DNA of 64,000 nucleotides from Micromonospora sp. WMMD882. Lineage in GTDB: Bacteria > Actinomycetota > Actinomycetes > Mycobacteriales > Micromonosporaceae. The notes beneath the pieces were generated by a model. That model was not told the origin of the DNA. It saw only the letters and a list, made by a program, of their open reading frames with translations, and searched no databases. A program made the position numbers and the translations under genes. Below, one piece after another: positions 36,712-46,557 of the stretch. The stretch covers positions 62,001 through 126,000 of the forward strand of contig NZ_CP114903.1 of NCBI RefSeq assembly GCF_027497255.1. Direction: 5' to 3'. Every line of letters starts with the position of its first letter. The first letter of the stretch is position 1.

Positions 36712-38531
36712 GAGATCGGCCAGAGCCACACGTCGCGGACCCGCTGCGGCGGGCCGAGCAGCTCGGTGGCGGTACGCAGCAGCGCCTCCTCGTCGATCTC
36801 GTGCTTCGCGCCGTGCACCTCGTCGGCGAGGATCACCGCCTCGACCCGCCAGTACGCCAGGTCGGCCCGGACCAGCTCGCGGGTGCCCTCGGTGACGATC
36901 GGCGTCCGCCCGGTCCGTCCGGCCTGGTCCATCAGCGAGTCGAAGGTGCGCGGCACCGGGCCGATCCGCCCCCGGCCGTCCGGCCCGCCGGGGCCGAGGA
37001 AGAACCCGGCCGGCAGGGCGAACTCCCCCTGCCGGTGGGCCAACGCGTACGCCTGCCAGCGCTGCCCGTCGGGGGTGACGTCCACGGTCAGCGGGATCGG
37101 GGTGAGCACCCCGCCCGGGGAGACGTGCTCCCGCCACGCGCCGGAGGTGACGAACTCGGGGATCGGCTCCCGGGCGCTGGTCAGCAGCGGGGTGGGCAGC
37201 AGCGGCAGCAGCGCCGCCGCGTACCCGAGGATCCAGGCGGCCCGGACCGGGCCGGACCGGGGCGGGACGGCGCGCAACCGGTCCACGGCGTACGCCAGCA
37301 GCAACCCGATCACCGGGGCGACGACCAGCGCCAACCGGGCCGGCAGCGCGGCGTTGATCACCGGCAGCCGGCCGATCCACTCGAACGGCAGGGTGACGCC
37401 GGTCCGGTCCCCGTCGATCACCGCCTGCGGCCCCCAGGAGAGCACGGTGAACACCACGGCGGTGACCCCGAGCGCGGCGAGGGTCCCCCGGCGGGCGGGC
37501 CCGGCGTGCCGCCACAGGTAGCCGAAGCAGACCAGCGCGAGCAGCAGCAGCGGCCAGCCGAGGAACGAGTTCTCCTCGGTCGGGTTCGGGGCCAGCGAGG
37601 TGCCGAAGCCGGCCTCGCCGGCCAGCGAGCGGCGCGGGAACGCCGGGTACGCGGCCAGGTCCTCGGAGTGCACCACCGGGTCGAAGCCGGTGCCGTGGAA
37701 TCGTTGCGGCCCGGCGAAGTGCAGCCACAGCGGGTACGCCAGCAGCGCCCCGGCGACCACGGCGGTGACCGCGACGCCGCGCAGGAAGGTCGGCAGGGCG
37801 GCCCGGACCGTGGCCCGGTTCGCCGGGTGGGCCGCCCAGACGGCCAGGAAGACCAGCAGGGCGAGCGCGGTGAAGAACAGCCCCTCGGCGGCGATCGAGA
37901 ACGCCACCGCGACCAACGCCCCGAAGATCACCCCGTTGCGCAGCCAGCGTCCCGGCTCGCGCAGCGCGAACAGCCGCCACACCAGCAACGGCACGAGCCA
38001 GCCGGCGGACCAGTTCAGGTGGGCGTTGGCGTGCGACACCATGCCGGGGGAGAAGGCGATCACCAGCGCGCCGACCCCGGCGGCCAGCCAACTGTCCACC
38101 AGGTGCCGGGAGAGCAGCCAGTACCAGGCCAGCGCGGTGGCGGCCAGGTTCAGGGTGAGGATCACCAGGAACGTGGCCGGCGGTCCGATCAGGTACGTCA
38201 GCGGGGCGAAGACCGCCGCGTACACGGTGATCGAGGTGTTGACCGCGAGGTTGACCCCGTCGGGGACGTTGAGCAGGTACGTGAAGAGCGGGTTGTCGCC
38301 GTGGGTGAGCGCGTGCGCGCCGAAGGCCAGCAGCCACTCGAACAGCGCCTGGTCGCTGGAGTTCACCGTGATCGCGCGACCGTTCGGGTCCACCCAGAGG
38401 CCGCTGGTCACCCAGATCGCCAGGCCGAACGCGACGAGCGTCAGCGTCAGGTCGGCCCGGCGCCGTCCCCGTCGGCGGGCGGGTGACGGCGCGGGCGGCG
38501 GCCCGGCGGCCAGCGAGGGCGAAGTCGGCAC
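36705..38531 (-). CDS. Polytopic membrane protein, GT-C-like
   Basis: A 608-residue membrane protein. After a basic Pro-rich N-terminus there are about 11 hydrophobic helices, then a soluble C-terminal domain (from about residue 440) with TPIPLTVDVTPDGQRWQAY and GTRELVRADLAYWRVEAVILADEVHG. An acidic first loop (NSSDQALFEWLLAFGAHALTHGDNPLFTYLLNVPDG) resembles membrane glycosyltransferases, but I do not recognise a named family. The soluble end resembles those of actinobacterial 'YfhO/DUF6541-like' envelope proteins only loosely. GTG 38531 lies 7 nt after TAACGT (38544-38539), probably leaderless. Likely envelope glycan or polymer biosynthesis (inference). Confidence 0.75.
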   Translation of the reverse strand: MPTSPSLAAGPPPAPSPARRRGRRRADLTLTLVAFGLAIWVTSGLWVDPNGRAITVNSSDQALFEWLLAFGAHALTHGDNPLFTYLLNVPDGVNLAVNTSITVYAAVFAPLTYLIGPPATFLVILTLNLAATALAWYWLLSRHLVDSWLAAGVGALVIAFSPGMVSHANAHLNWSAGWLVPLLVWRLFALREPGRWLRNGVIFGALVAVAFSIAAEGLFFTALALLVFLAVWAAHPANRATVRAALPTFLRGVAVTAVVAGALLAYPLWLHFAGPQRFHGTGFDPVVHSEDLAAYPAFPRRSLAGEAGFGTSLAPNPTEENSFLGWPLLLLALVCFGYLWRHAGPARRGTLAALGVTAVVFTVLSWGPQAVIDGDRTGVTLPFEWIGRLPVINAALPARLALVVAPVIGLLLAYAVDRLRAVPPRSGPVRAAWILGYAAALLPLLPTPLLTSAREPIPEFVTSGAWREHVSPGGVLTPIPLTVDVTPDGQRWQAYALAHRQGEFALPAGFFLGPGGPDGRGRIGPVPRTFDSLMDQAGRTGRTPIVTEGTRELVRADLAYWRVEAVILADEVHGAKHEIDEEALLRTATELLGPPQRVRDVWLWPISR

Positions 38532-38703
38532 GGAGCGGACGTTACCAATCCGGATCCGGCCAACCGCCCGGACCGGCCATGCCGCTCGGGTCGGACCGGC
38601 CGGGTCGCGTGCGGCGGTCCGGGCCACACGTCGACGGCAGCGAATATGTGAACCCGGCCCATGTCACGACTCGGACATCCCGCCGTAACGTCGCGGCAAA
38701 GCT

Positions 38704-38719
38704 GGTGACCTAGTTCACA
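38704..38719 (+). promoter_or_regulatory. Possible CRP-family binding site
   Basis: GGTGA-CCTAGT-TCACA differs by one base from TGTGA-n6-TCACA. It ends 15 bp before the start of the secreted esterase gene and just before its ribosome-binding site, a position better suited to repression than activation. It may be chance. Confidence 0.35.
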
Positions 38720-38734
38720 ATCGTGGAGGCCGTC

Positions 38735-39964
38735 GTGCGTCGACCACCGTCCGTCCTCACCCGGCTGGCCGCCGCGCTGGCCGGGGCCGCCCTCGCCGTA
38801 ACGGCGGCCGTCGTGGCCGCCACCCCCGCCCAGGCCGCCACCCTCACCCCGGTCAGCGGCTTCGGCTCCAACCCCGGCAACCTCGGCATGTACGCGTACC
38901 GCCCGGACGGCCTGCCCGGCAACGCGCCCGCCGTGGTGCTGCTGCACGGCTGCGCCCAGAACGCCACCGACTACTTCACCAACTCCGGCTGGCGCAAGTA
39001 CGCCGACCAGTGGAAGTTCGCGCTGATCCTGCCCGAGCAGAAGTCCGGCAACAACTCCAGCGCCTGCTTCAACTGGTTCGAGAGCGGCGACACCGCCCGG
39101 GGCCAGGGCGAGGCGCTGTCGGTCCGGCAGATGGTCGACCACGCGAAGGCCAACTACGGCGTGAACCCCGCCCGGGTGTACGTCAGCGGGCTCTCCGCCG
39201 GTGGCGCGATGGCCGCCACCATGCTGGCCGCGTACCCGGAGGTGTTCGCCGGCGGGTCGATCGTCGCCGGCATCCCGTACCGCTGCGCCACCAGCATGGT
39301 CACCGCGTTCTCCTGCATGAGCCCGGGCGTCGACAAGTCCCCGGCCGCCTGGGGCGACCTGGTCCGCAACGCGTACCCGGGCTACGCCGGGGCGCGGCCG
39401 AAGGTGGCGATCTGGCACGGGGCCGCCGACTACACCGTCGCCACCGCCAACGCCACCGAGTCCCGCGACCAGTGGACCAACGTGGCCGGCGTGTCGCAGA
39501 CCCCCACCAGCACCACCACCCTGCCCGCCGGCACCACCCAGGAGACCTACGGCAACGACCGGGTACGCGTCTACCGGGTCGCCGGCATGGGCCACGGCAC
39601 CCCCGTCGACCCGGGCAGCGGAGCCGACCAGTGCGGCACTGCGGCGGCGTACTTCCTGGACACCATCTGCTCGGCGTACCGCGACGCCCTCTGGTTCGGC
39701 CTGAACGGCGGCTCGACCACCCCCGGGCCGACGCCGACCGTGACCGCGAGCCCCACGCCCACGCCCACCCGCACGCCCACGCCCACGGTCGCCCCCACCT
39801 GCGTCACCGCCAGCAACTACGCCCACGTCACCGCCGGCCGCGCCTACCACTCCCTCGGGTACGCCTACGCGGTCGGCTCCAACCAGCGGATGGGCCTCTA
39901 CAACGTCTTCGCCAGCACCACCCTCAAGCAGACCGGCCCCGCCCACTGGGTGATCGGCTGCTGA
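38735..39964 (+). CDS. Secreted PHB-depolymerase/feruloyl-type esterase
   Basis: The 409-residue precursor has a signal peptide (to about residue 35, ending TPAQA). A catalytic alpha/beta-hydrolase domain follows, with VVLLHGCAQNATDYF as oxyanion region and nucleophile motif YVSGLSAGGAMAA. Its acid and histidine are probably in IWHGAADYTV and AGMGHG. This is the extracellular PHB depolymerase/CE1 esterase group. A Thr/Pro linker (about residues 325-350) leads to a ~50-residue C-terminal domain with VTASNYAHVTAGRAYHSLG and a terminal Cys, common on PHB depolymerases and probably for substrate binding. GTG 38735 follows GGAGG (38725-38729). Substrate polymer or ester is not certain. Confidence 0.88.
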   Translation: MRRPPSVLTRLAAALAGAALAVTAAVVAATPAQAATLTPVSGFGSNPGNLGMYAYRPDGLPGNAPAVVLLHGCAQNATDYFTNSGWRKYADQWKFALILPEQKSGNNSSACFNWFESGDTARGQGEALSVRQMVDHAKANYGVNPARVYVSGLSAGGAMAATMLAAYPEVFAGGSIVAGIPYRCATSMVTAFSCMSPGVDKSPAAWGDLVRNAYPGYAGARPKVAIWHGAADYTVATANATESRDQWTNVAGVSQTPTSTTTLPAGTTQETYGNDRVRVYRVAGMGHGTPVDPGSGADQCGTAAAYFLDTICSAYRDALWFGLNGGSTTPGPTPTVTASPTPTPTRTPTPTVAPTCVTASNYAHVTAGRAYHSLGYAYAVGSNQRMGLYNVFASTTLKQTGPAHWVIGC

Positions 39965-39969
39965 TCGGC

Positions 39970-39999
39970 CCGCCGGGGGAGGGGATCCTTCCCCGGCGG
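39970..39999. terminator. Bidirectional terminator after the esterase gene
   Basis: CCGCCGGGG (39970-39978) pairs with CCCCGGCGG (39991-39999). It lies between convergent stops of the esterase and TIGR01777 genes. Confidence 0.65.
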
Positions 40000-40000
40000 A

Positions 40001-40900
40001 TCAGTCGTGCAGCGCGGCGCGCAGGGCGCCCGGCAGGTCGGGGTGGCGGTAGCCGAAACCGGCCCGACCGAGCACCCCGGGCAGGACCCGGGAACTGGTC
40101 AGCGGCTCGGCGGCGAACCCGCCGAGGGCGACCTTCAGCGCCAGGGCCGGGATCGGCATGACCGCCGGACGACGCAACTGCCGGGCGAACTCCTTCGTGA
40201 AGTCGGCGTTCGTCACCGGGGCCGGGCCGACCACGTTGACCGGCCCGGCCACGTCCGGCCGGTCGAGCAGGAACACCAGCGCGTCCAGCCAGTCCACCAT
40301 CGAGATCCACGGCACCCACTGCCGGCCGCTGCCCAGCTTGCCGCCGACGCCCAGCCTGAACGGCAGCAGTTGCGGCTTGAGCAGCCCGCCGTCGCGGTGC
40401 AGGGGCAGACCGGTGCGCAACCGGACCACCCGTACCCCGGCGTCCTCGGCGGGCCGGGTCGCCGCCTCCCACACCCGGCACACGTCGGCGAGGAACCCCT
40501 CGCCCGCCGGGGACTCCTCGGTGACCGTCCGGTCGCCGGTGTCGCCGTACCAGCCGATCGCCGAGGCGTTCAGCAGCACCTGCGGCCGGTCCGACGCCGG
40601 CAGCCCGGCCATGGTGACGGCCAGGGTGCCGGTGGTGTCCACCCGGCTGGACCGGATCAGCGCCTTGTACTCGTCGGTCCAGCGTTTGTCCCCGACGCCG
40701 GCCCCGGCCAGGTTCACCACCGCGTCGGCCGCCGCCAGCGCGGCCGGGTCGAGCTGACCGGCGCCCGGATTCCATCGCGCCTCGTCGGGGCCCTTCGGCG
40801 GGCGGCGGACCAGCCGGGTGAGCTGGTGCCCGTCGGCGGCGAGCCGGTCGGCGAGCCGGGTGCCCAGGAAGCCGGACGCGCCGGCCAGGAGGATCCGCAT
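40001..40900 (-). CDS. TIGR01777-family NAD-dependent epimerase-like protein
   Basis: A 299-residue atypical short-chain dehydrogenase with the N-terminal motif MRILLAGASGFLGTRLADRLAADGH, VVNLAGAGVGDKRW and LLNASAIGWYGDTGDR, and the C-terminal DUF1731 segment (PALALKVALGGFAAEPLTSSRVLPGVLGRAGF). Function in bacteria is not established; homologues are annotated as SulA-like or cell-division-related without proof. It corresponds to Rv2216 next to lipB and dlaT in M. tuberculosis (recalled). ATG 40900 gives the exact family N-terminus. The open frame continues upstream to 41062 in a suspicious way (see the findings). Confidence 0.92.
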   Translation of the reverse strand: MRILLAGASGFLGTRLADRLAADGHQLTRLVRRPPKGPDEARWNPGAGQLDPAALAAADAVVNLAGAGVGDKRWTDEYKALIRSSRVDTTGTLAVTMAGLPASDRPQVLLNASAIGWYGDTGDRTVTEESPAGEGFLADVCRVWEAATRPAEDAGVRVVRLRTGLPLHRDGGLLKPQLLPFRLGVGGKLGSGRQWVPWISMVDWLDALVFLLDRPDVAGPVNVVGPAPVTNADFTKEFARQLRRPAVMPIPALALKVALGGFAAEPLTSSRVLPGVLGRAGFGYRHPDLPGALRAALHD

Positions 40901-41357
40901 GCCCCATCTTCGCCCACCGCCCCCGATCCGGATGCGCTCACCCGGCGGAGTGTGGGGTACCAGTGACCGCCGTTGCGGGGCCGCCGGGCGGGCGTCGGCG
41001 GCTCGGTCGGGACCGCGAGCCGGCGGTCCGGGCAGCGCGTCCAGCGCAGGCCGCACGAACACCAGCGCCGCCAGCCGCGCCAGGTCGCGCGGTGTCGTGG
41101 AGCCAGCGGTACGGGCTCAGGTCGGGACGGGGCATCGATCCTCCCGGTCATCGGGTACGGCGGTGCGCCCGGCCGACCGACGGGGAGGCGGCCGGCCGGG
41201 CCCGTCCTACAGGACGACCAGCTCCGCAGTTGCAGACCAGAGAGCCGGCCATGGCGAACTTGAACTTAGTACTGTTGGTAGGCCAACCACCGAGTACCGC
41301 TTACTTGTCGGTAGAAGATGGGCGTGATCAAATGGCGGAGCAGACCAGGGAGCCGCC
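40901..41357. other. Gap of about 460 bp, possible decayed small gene
   Basis: No intact gene is convincing. On the minus strand, a frame starting at ATG 41135 (MPRPDLSPYRWLHDTAR) fits well to the helical sequence DLARLAALVFVRPALDAL in the neighbouring frame, which runs into the TIGR01777 frame. That suggests a frameshifted or overlapping small coding sequence. The right part (41260-41310) is AT-rich and has the GntR upstream dyad GTTGG-TAGG-CCAAC (41274-41287). Confidence 0.45.
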
Positions 41358-41594
41358 ATGCCCGCCAAACCGAAGTGGGCGCAGCTCGCGGAGCACATCC
41401 GTGGGCAGATCGCGTCCGGAGAACTCGCCCCCGGCGACAAACTGCCGTCGACGGCACAGCTGTGCAAGGAGCACGGTGTGTCAGCGGGTGTGGTCAACCA
41501 CGCCATGATCGTGCTCAAGACCGAAGGACTCGTGGAGGGCGTGCACGGCCTCGGGGTGTTCGTCACCGAGAAGCCGCCCGTGTCGTCGGCATAG
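41358..41594 (+). CDS. Mini GntR-family winged-helix regulator (78 aa)
   Basis: The product is only the N-terminal winged helix of a GntR regulator: WAQLAEHIRGQIASGELAPGDKLPSTAQLCKEHGVSAGVVNHAM followed by the wing (GLVEGVHGLGVFVTE). There is no effector-binding domain. Such short stand-alone domains are common in actinomycetes and often act as local regulators beside mobile or conjugative genes. ATG 41358 has AGGGAGCC upstream. A dyad GTTGG-TAGG-CCAAC at 41274-41287, in an AT-rich promoter-like stretch, could be its operator (inference). No target gene is evident. Confidence 0.82.
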   Translation: MPAKPKWAQLAEHIRGQIASGELAPGDKLPSTAQLCKEHGVSAGVVNHAMIVLKTEGLVEGVHGLGVFVTEKPPVSSA

Positions 41595-42085
41595 CTCCGG
41601 CCGGCCACGGACGACACGCCCTGCCGAGGCGGTCGTCGGGCAGGGGTGTACTGGTTCGTAGCCTGTCGAGCTGCCCCAGATATGGGGCACGCCTTCGGGG
41701 ACCGGCCGCCCGGCGTGACCCTGGCTGATCGGGTGGCCGGCAGCAGCCACTTGCTTCCGCAACCCCACCCGTATCCGCCGGCCCCGGGCTGTCCCGTGCC
41801 CGCTGCCGGTCAGCACTGCCGGCTGCGGGCTGTGCCGCCCACTGCCCGCGCTCGCCGGCCGCGATCTGCTGGCGCGCCGTCCGGTCCAGCCCGATCGGCA
41901 TCCACCCGGCGGGGCCCCGGCGCCCTCGGCGCGCGTTGCCCCATATCTGGGGCAGCTCGACAGGCTGCGCCCACCACACCGTCTTCCCGCGCCGGCGGCC
42001 CGGTCCGGCCGCCAGGTGGGCACCGACTCGTCGGTGACCAGGCTGGTCAGGCGAGGACGTCAGCAGATCCCGGCCGGTCGGCGCG
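41595..42085. other. Noncoding interval holding a repeat pair
   Basis: About 490 bp between the mini-GntR gene and the monooxygenase gene. It is dominated by the 41661-41965 inverted element pair. Frames inside are Arg/Pro/Ala-rich and have no convincing start site. I see no RNA gene. Confidence 0.6.
41661..41965. repeat. Inward-facing perfect 29-bp element pair
   Basis: The left arm (41661-41689, beginning GCCTGTCGAGCTGCCCC) is the exact reverse complement of the right arm (41937-41965). Each arm has an internal GCCCCA-GATA-TGGGGC hairpin. It matches the pair at 16702-16935. The 247 bp between the arms share nothing evident with the interior of the other pair, so this is a repeated end motif rather than one conserved insertion element. 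Confidence 0.9.
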
Positions 42086-42439
42086 TCACCGCCCACCGAC
42101 CGCGGCGTGGTGGACGGCGCTGACCGAGTACAGCCGGGGGTCGCTGGCCTCGGCCAGCGCGCCGATCTCGGCCAGGCGCGGGCGGGCCTCGGGCAGTCGG
42201 AGCATGGCCTGGAAATGCGCCGCGCTGGTCCACTGGGCGTAGTTGACCACCCGGGTGCCGTCCTGGCTGGCGTGCACGTTGGCCGACCGGAAGCCCGGCA
42301 GCGTGGCGAAGAACTCTCTGGTCGTCCGGTCGAGCGCCGCGACCAGGTCGGCCTGCCGTCCCGGGGCCACGGTGAACACGTTGATCAACGTGACCAGGTC
42401 GGGGTCGGTGGTGATGAGCGTCTGCGGGGTGCTCGACAT
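42086..42439 (-). CDS. Antibiotic biosynthesis monooxygenase-domain protein
   Basis: A 117-residue ABM-fold (dimeric alpha/beta-barrel) protein. Typical parts are TLINVFTVAPGRQADLVAAL and GFRSANVHASQDGTRVVNYAQWTSAAHFQAML. Family members oxidise aromatic polyketides or degrade heme, but many have no assigned function, and no biosynthetic cluster surrounds this one. ATG 42439 follows GAAGGGCG; the open frame upstream to 42544 is non-protein-like. It is transcribed leftward, just after the sucB terminator. Confidence 0.85.
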   Translation of the reverse strand: MSSTPQTLITTDPDLVTLINVFTVAPGRQADLVAALDRTTREFFATLPGFRSANVHASQDGTRVVNYAQWTSAAHFQAMLRLPEARPRLAEIGALAEASDPRLYSVSAVHHAAVGGR

Positions 42440-42565
42440 CGTTCGCCCTTCGCCGGTGGGAAAGCCAGGCGTGGGCACGGTATCCAGAAGCTGGTCGCCC
42501 CGGGGGACGGCCTCGACCGGTTGTCGAGCGGGGCTCGGGCGCAACGCCGGAGTGGTCAGGCACGG

Positions 42566-42603
42566 CGAAGGGGCGCCCCCGGCTCGGCGGGAGCGCCCCT
42601 TCG
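42566..42603 (-). terminator. Terminator downstream of sucB
   Basis: CGAAGGGGCGC (42566-42576) pairs with GCGCCCCTTCG (42593-42603), beginning 15 bp after the sucB stop. Confidence 0.8.
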
Positions 42604-42617
42604 GCGCTACGCGTCGG

Positions 42618-44483
42618 TCAGAGACCCAGCTCGGCCTCGAAGTTGCCGGCCTCCAGGCGCTCCTTGACCGCGACCAGGAAACGGGCCGCGTCCGCGCCGT
42701 CGATCAGGCGGTGGTCGTACGACAGGGCCAGGTAGACCATCGAACGGACCGCGACGACCTCGCCCAGTTCCGGGTTGTTCACCACGACCGGACGCTTGAC
42801 GACGGCGCCGGTGCCGAGCATCGCCGACTGCGGCGACGGCACGATCGGGGTGTCGAACAGCGCCCCCCGGCTGCCGGTGTTGGTCAGGGTGAAGGTCGCC
42901 CCGGCCAGCTCGTCCGGGCTGATCTTGTTGTTCCGGGTACGATCCGCCAGATCGGCGATGCGCTTGGCGACACCGCCCAGGTTCAGGTCACCGGCGTCGT
43001 GGATGACCGGCACCATCAGGCCCCGCTCGGTGTCCACCGCGATGCCCAGGTTCTCCGACTTCGGGTACGTGATCGTGCCGGCGTCGAGGTCCATGCTGGC
43101 GTTGACGATCGGGTACGTCTGGAGCGCCTCGATGGCGGCCAGGGCGAAGAACGGCAGGAACGACAGCTTCACCCCGTGCCGGGCGAGGAAGGCGTCCTTG
43201 GCCCGCGCCCGCAGCTTGGCGACCTTGGTGACGTCCACCTCGACCACCGTGGTGAGCTGCGCCATCTCGTGCAGCGACTCCTGCATCCGCCGGGCGATGA
43301 CCGCGCGGATGCGGGGGAGCTTCTCGGTGCTGCCGCGCTTGACGCTCGGCTGCGGCTTCGGCTTCGCCGGGGCGCTCGGCGCGGCCGGGGCGGCAGCGGC
43401 GGGCGCCTCGGCCGGCGCGGCCTTGGCCGCCTTGGCCTGCTCGGCCGCCTCCAGCACGTCCTGCTTGCGGATCCGGCCACCGACCCCGGTGCCCTTGAGC
43501 GCGGCCAGGTCCACGCCGTGCTCGCTGGCCAGCTTGCGGACCAGCGGGGTGACGTAGCCGGCGGCCTCCTCGCCACCCTGCGCCGGGGCGGTCGGCCGCT
43601 GCGGGGTCGGCGTCGGGGCGGAGGGCGCGGACTTCTGCTCGGCCTTCGCCGGCTGGGCGGCCGTCTCGGCCTCCGGGGCCGGCTCGTTGTACGACATGCC
43701 CGGGGTGGGCTCCTCGACCTTCGGCTCGGGCGCCTTCTCCGCCGCCTTCGGCGCGGGCTCCGGCTCGGCCTCAGGCTCTGCCGGCTTGGCCTCGGCCTTC
43801 GGCTCCGGCTGGGCCTCGGCGGGAGCGGCGCCGGCCGCGCCGACCACCGCCAGGGTCGCGCCGACCGGGGCGGTCTCGTCCTCGGCGACCTTGATCTCCA
43901 GTACGGTGCCGGCGACCGGGGACGGGATCTCGGTGTCCACCTTGTCGGTGGAGACCTCCAGCAGCGGCTCGTCCACCTCGACGGTGTCGCCGACCTGCTT
44001 GAGCCAGCGGGTGATCGTACCCTCGGTGACGCTCTCGCCGAGCGCCGGCAGGGTGACCGGGGTGCCCTCGCCCGACGGCGCGGCGGCCTTCGGCTGCTCC
44101 TCGGCGGGCGCGGCCTCGGCCTTCGGCTGCTCCTGCTCCGGCTCGGGGCCGGCGCCCTCGGCGGCGGCGGTCGGCTCGGCGGCGGGCTCGGCCTGCTCGG
44201 CCGGGGCCTCCTGCCGGGCGGACTCGCCGCCGCCGGTCTCCTCGCCCTCACCGGCGATCACGGCCAGCTCGCTGCCGACTTCGGCGGTCTCGTCCTCGCC
44301 CACCACGATCCGGCTCAGCACACCCGCCGCGGGCGACGGGATCTCCGTGTCGACCTTGTCGGTCGAGACCTCCAGCAGGGGCTCGTCGACCTCGACGGTG
44401 TCGCCCTCCTGCTTGAGCCAGCGCGTGACGGTGCCCTCGGTGACGCTCTCGCCGAGCCGGGGCATGGTGACCGATACCGGCAT
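42618..44483 (-). CDS. sucB: Dihydrolipoamide acyltransferase E2
   Basis: E2 of a 2-oxoacid dehydrogenase complex (succinyl or acetyl transfer to CoA; the mycobacterial orthologue DlaT serves both complexes). The 621 residues contain two nearly identical lipoyl domains (residues 1-78 and about 145-220), each with the lipoylation lysine in STDKVDTE. A peripheral-subunit-binding domain is near 315-350 ([16 protein letters not shown]), and the catalytic domain ends with His591 and Asp595 in SYDHRLIDG. Long Ala/Pro/Glu linkers join the domains. Lipoate is supplied by LipA/LipB. It follows lpdA in the same direction 73 bp downstream, so an operon is likely. Confidence 0.95.
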   Translation of the reverse strand: MPVSVTMPRLGESVTEGTVTRWLKQEGDTVEVDEPLLEVSTDKVDTEIPSPAAGVLSRIVVGEDETAEVGSELAVIAGEGEETGGGESARQEAPAEQAEPAAEPTAAAEGAGPEPEQEQPKAEAAPAEEQPKAAAPSGEGTPVTLPALGESVTEGTITRWLKQVGDTVEVDEPLLEVSTDKVDTEIPSPVAGTVLEIKVAEDETAPVGATLAVVGAAGAAPAEAQPEPKAEAKPAEPEAEPEPAPKAAEKAPEPKVEEPTPGMSYNEPAPEAETAAQPAKAEQKSAPSAPTPTPQRPTAPAQGGEEAAGYVTPLVRKLASEHGVDLAALKGTGVGGRIRKQDVLEAAEQAKAAKAAPAEAPAAAAPAAPSAPAKPKPQPSVKRGSTEKLPRIRAVIARRMQESLHEMAQLTTVVEVDVTKVAKLRARAKDAFLARHGVKLSFLPFFALAAIEALQTYPIVNASMDLDAGTITYPKSENLGIAVDTERGLMVPVIHDAGDLNLGGVAKRIADLADRTRNNKISPDELAGATFTLTNTGSRGALFDTPIVPSPQSAMLGTGAVVKRPVVVNNPELGEVVAVRSMVYLALSYDHRLIDGADAARFLVAVKERLEAGNFEAELGL

Positions 44484-44556
44484 CTTCCAAAACTCCTTCG
44501 TGGCCTGGGTGCGGATCCTCGCCCGCTTGCCGCCGGACGTCGCGGATTGGGTGTGC

Positions 44557-45948
<1,392 letters not shown>

Positions 45949-46125
45949 ACTCAACTCCCAGGTCGCGTCGCTGCTACGAGGGCCATGCCAGAAACGGGCA
46001 TACATGCCTCGGTCATCTTGTCACCTGCCGTCGAAGAGCGCGTAGTGAGGTGCGCAATGACACGTCGGGGACACACGTACTCTTGGCGGTGCCTTCTCGT
46101 AGACAGCCGGGTGGAGGGGATGGCC

Positions 46126-46455
46126 GTGGCTCTGTTCCGACGACGCAAGCCCAGCGGCGGGGCGCCCACGGGGCGTCCGGCCAGCCGTGCCGACCTCGAC
46201 CACCTGGAGGACTTCGTCCGCTCCCGGCGGGGCGTCGAGGCGTTCATCGAGCCGCAGACCACGGTCACCGAGACCACGGTCATCCTGATCGCCGACGACG
46301 GCGAGTGGACCCGGCGGCGCATCGACTCCCCGGAGAACGCCCGCCGGTTCGCCCACCGGCTCGCCGTCCCGATCTACGACGTACGCCTGGTCGGCTACCC
46401 GCAGCGGATGCGGGACTTCAACGAGCGCCGCAAGCGCCGCCCCGACCGCTACTGA
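46126..46455 (+). CDS. Conserved small actinobacterial protein (109 aa)
   Basis: The product is basic at both ends (ALFRRRKPS and RRKRRPDRY) with an ordered middle: RADLDHLEDFVRSRRGVEAFIEPQTTVTETTVILIADDGEWTRRRI and IPxYDVRLVGYPQRMRDF-type sequence. I recognise it as a conserved actinobacterial protein of unknown function. GTG 46126 is preferred because GGAGGGG (46112-46118) is 7 nt before it. ATG 46120 is directly at the site and less likely. It reads away from lpdA and converges with pepA. Confidence 0.8.
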   Translation: MALFRRRKPSGGAPTGRPASRADLDHLEDFVRSRRGVEAFIEPQTTVTETTVILIADDGEWTRRRIDSPENARRFAHRLAVPIYDVRLVGYPQRMRDFNERRKRRPDRY

Positions 46456-46504
46456 CCCGCCCCGACCGCTGCTGAGCCCTGGGCGTCCGCGCGACCGTCC
46501 CGCA

Positions 46505-46550
46505 GGAAGGGCACCCTGTCATGCGCCAGGCGTCAACAGGGGGCCCTTCC
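46505..46550. terminator. Bidirectional terminator before pepA
   Basis: GGAAGGGCACCCTGT (46505-46519) pairs with ACAGGGGGCCCTTCC (46536-46550) with one mismatch. It lies between two convergent genes. Confidence 0.75.
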
Positions 46551-46557
46551 TTGCGTC

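Noticed and set aside
36169..38337. 722-residue leftward open frame overlapping lipB and the membrane protein
   Set aside because: It is on the same strand but in another frame than two well-supported genes, and it is almost entirely Arg/Ala/Gly/Pro.
41251..41508. Frame starting MANLNLVLLVGQPPSTAYLSVEDG
   Set aside because: The first 25 residues look protein-like, but the frame soon overlaps the mini-GntR gene in a different frame and becomes Arg/Ser/Pro-rich. There is no good ribosome-binding site.
41661..41965. Paired inverted elements as a complete insertion sequence
   Set aside because: The interior is too short for a transposase, has no gene, has no flanking direct repeat that I can see, and is unlike the interior of the other pair.
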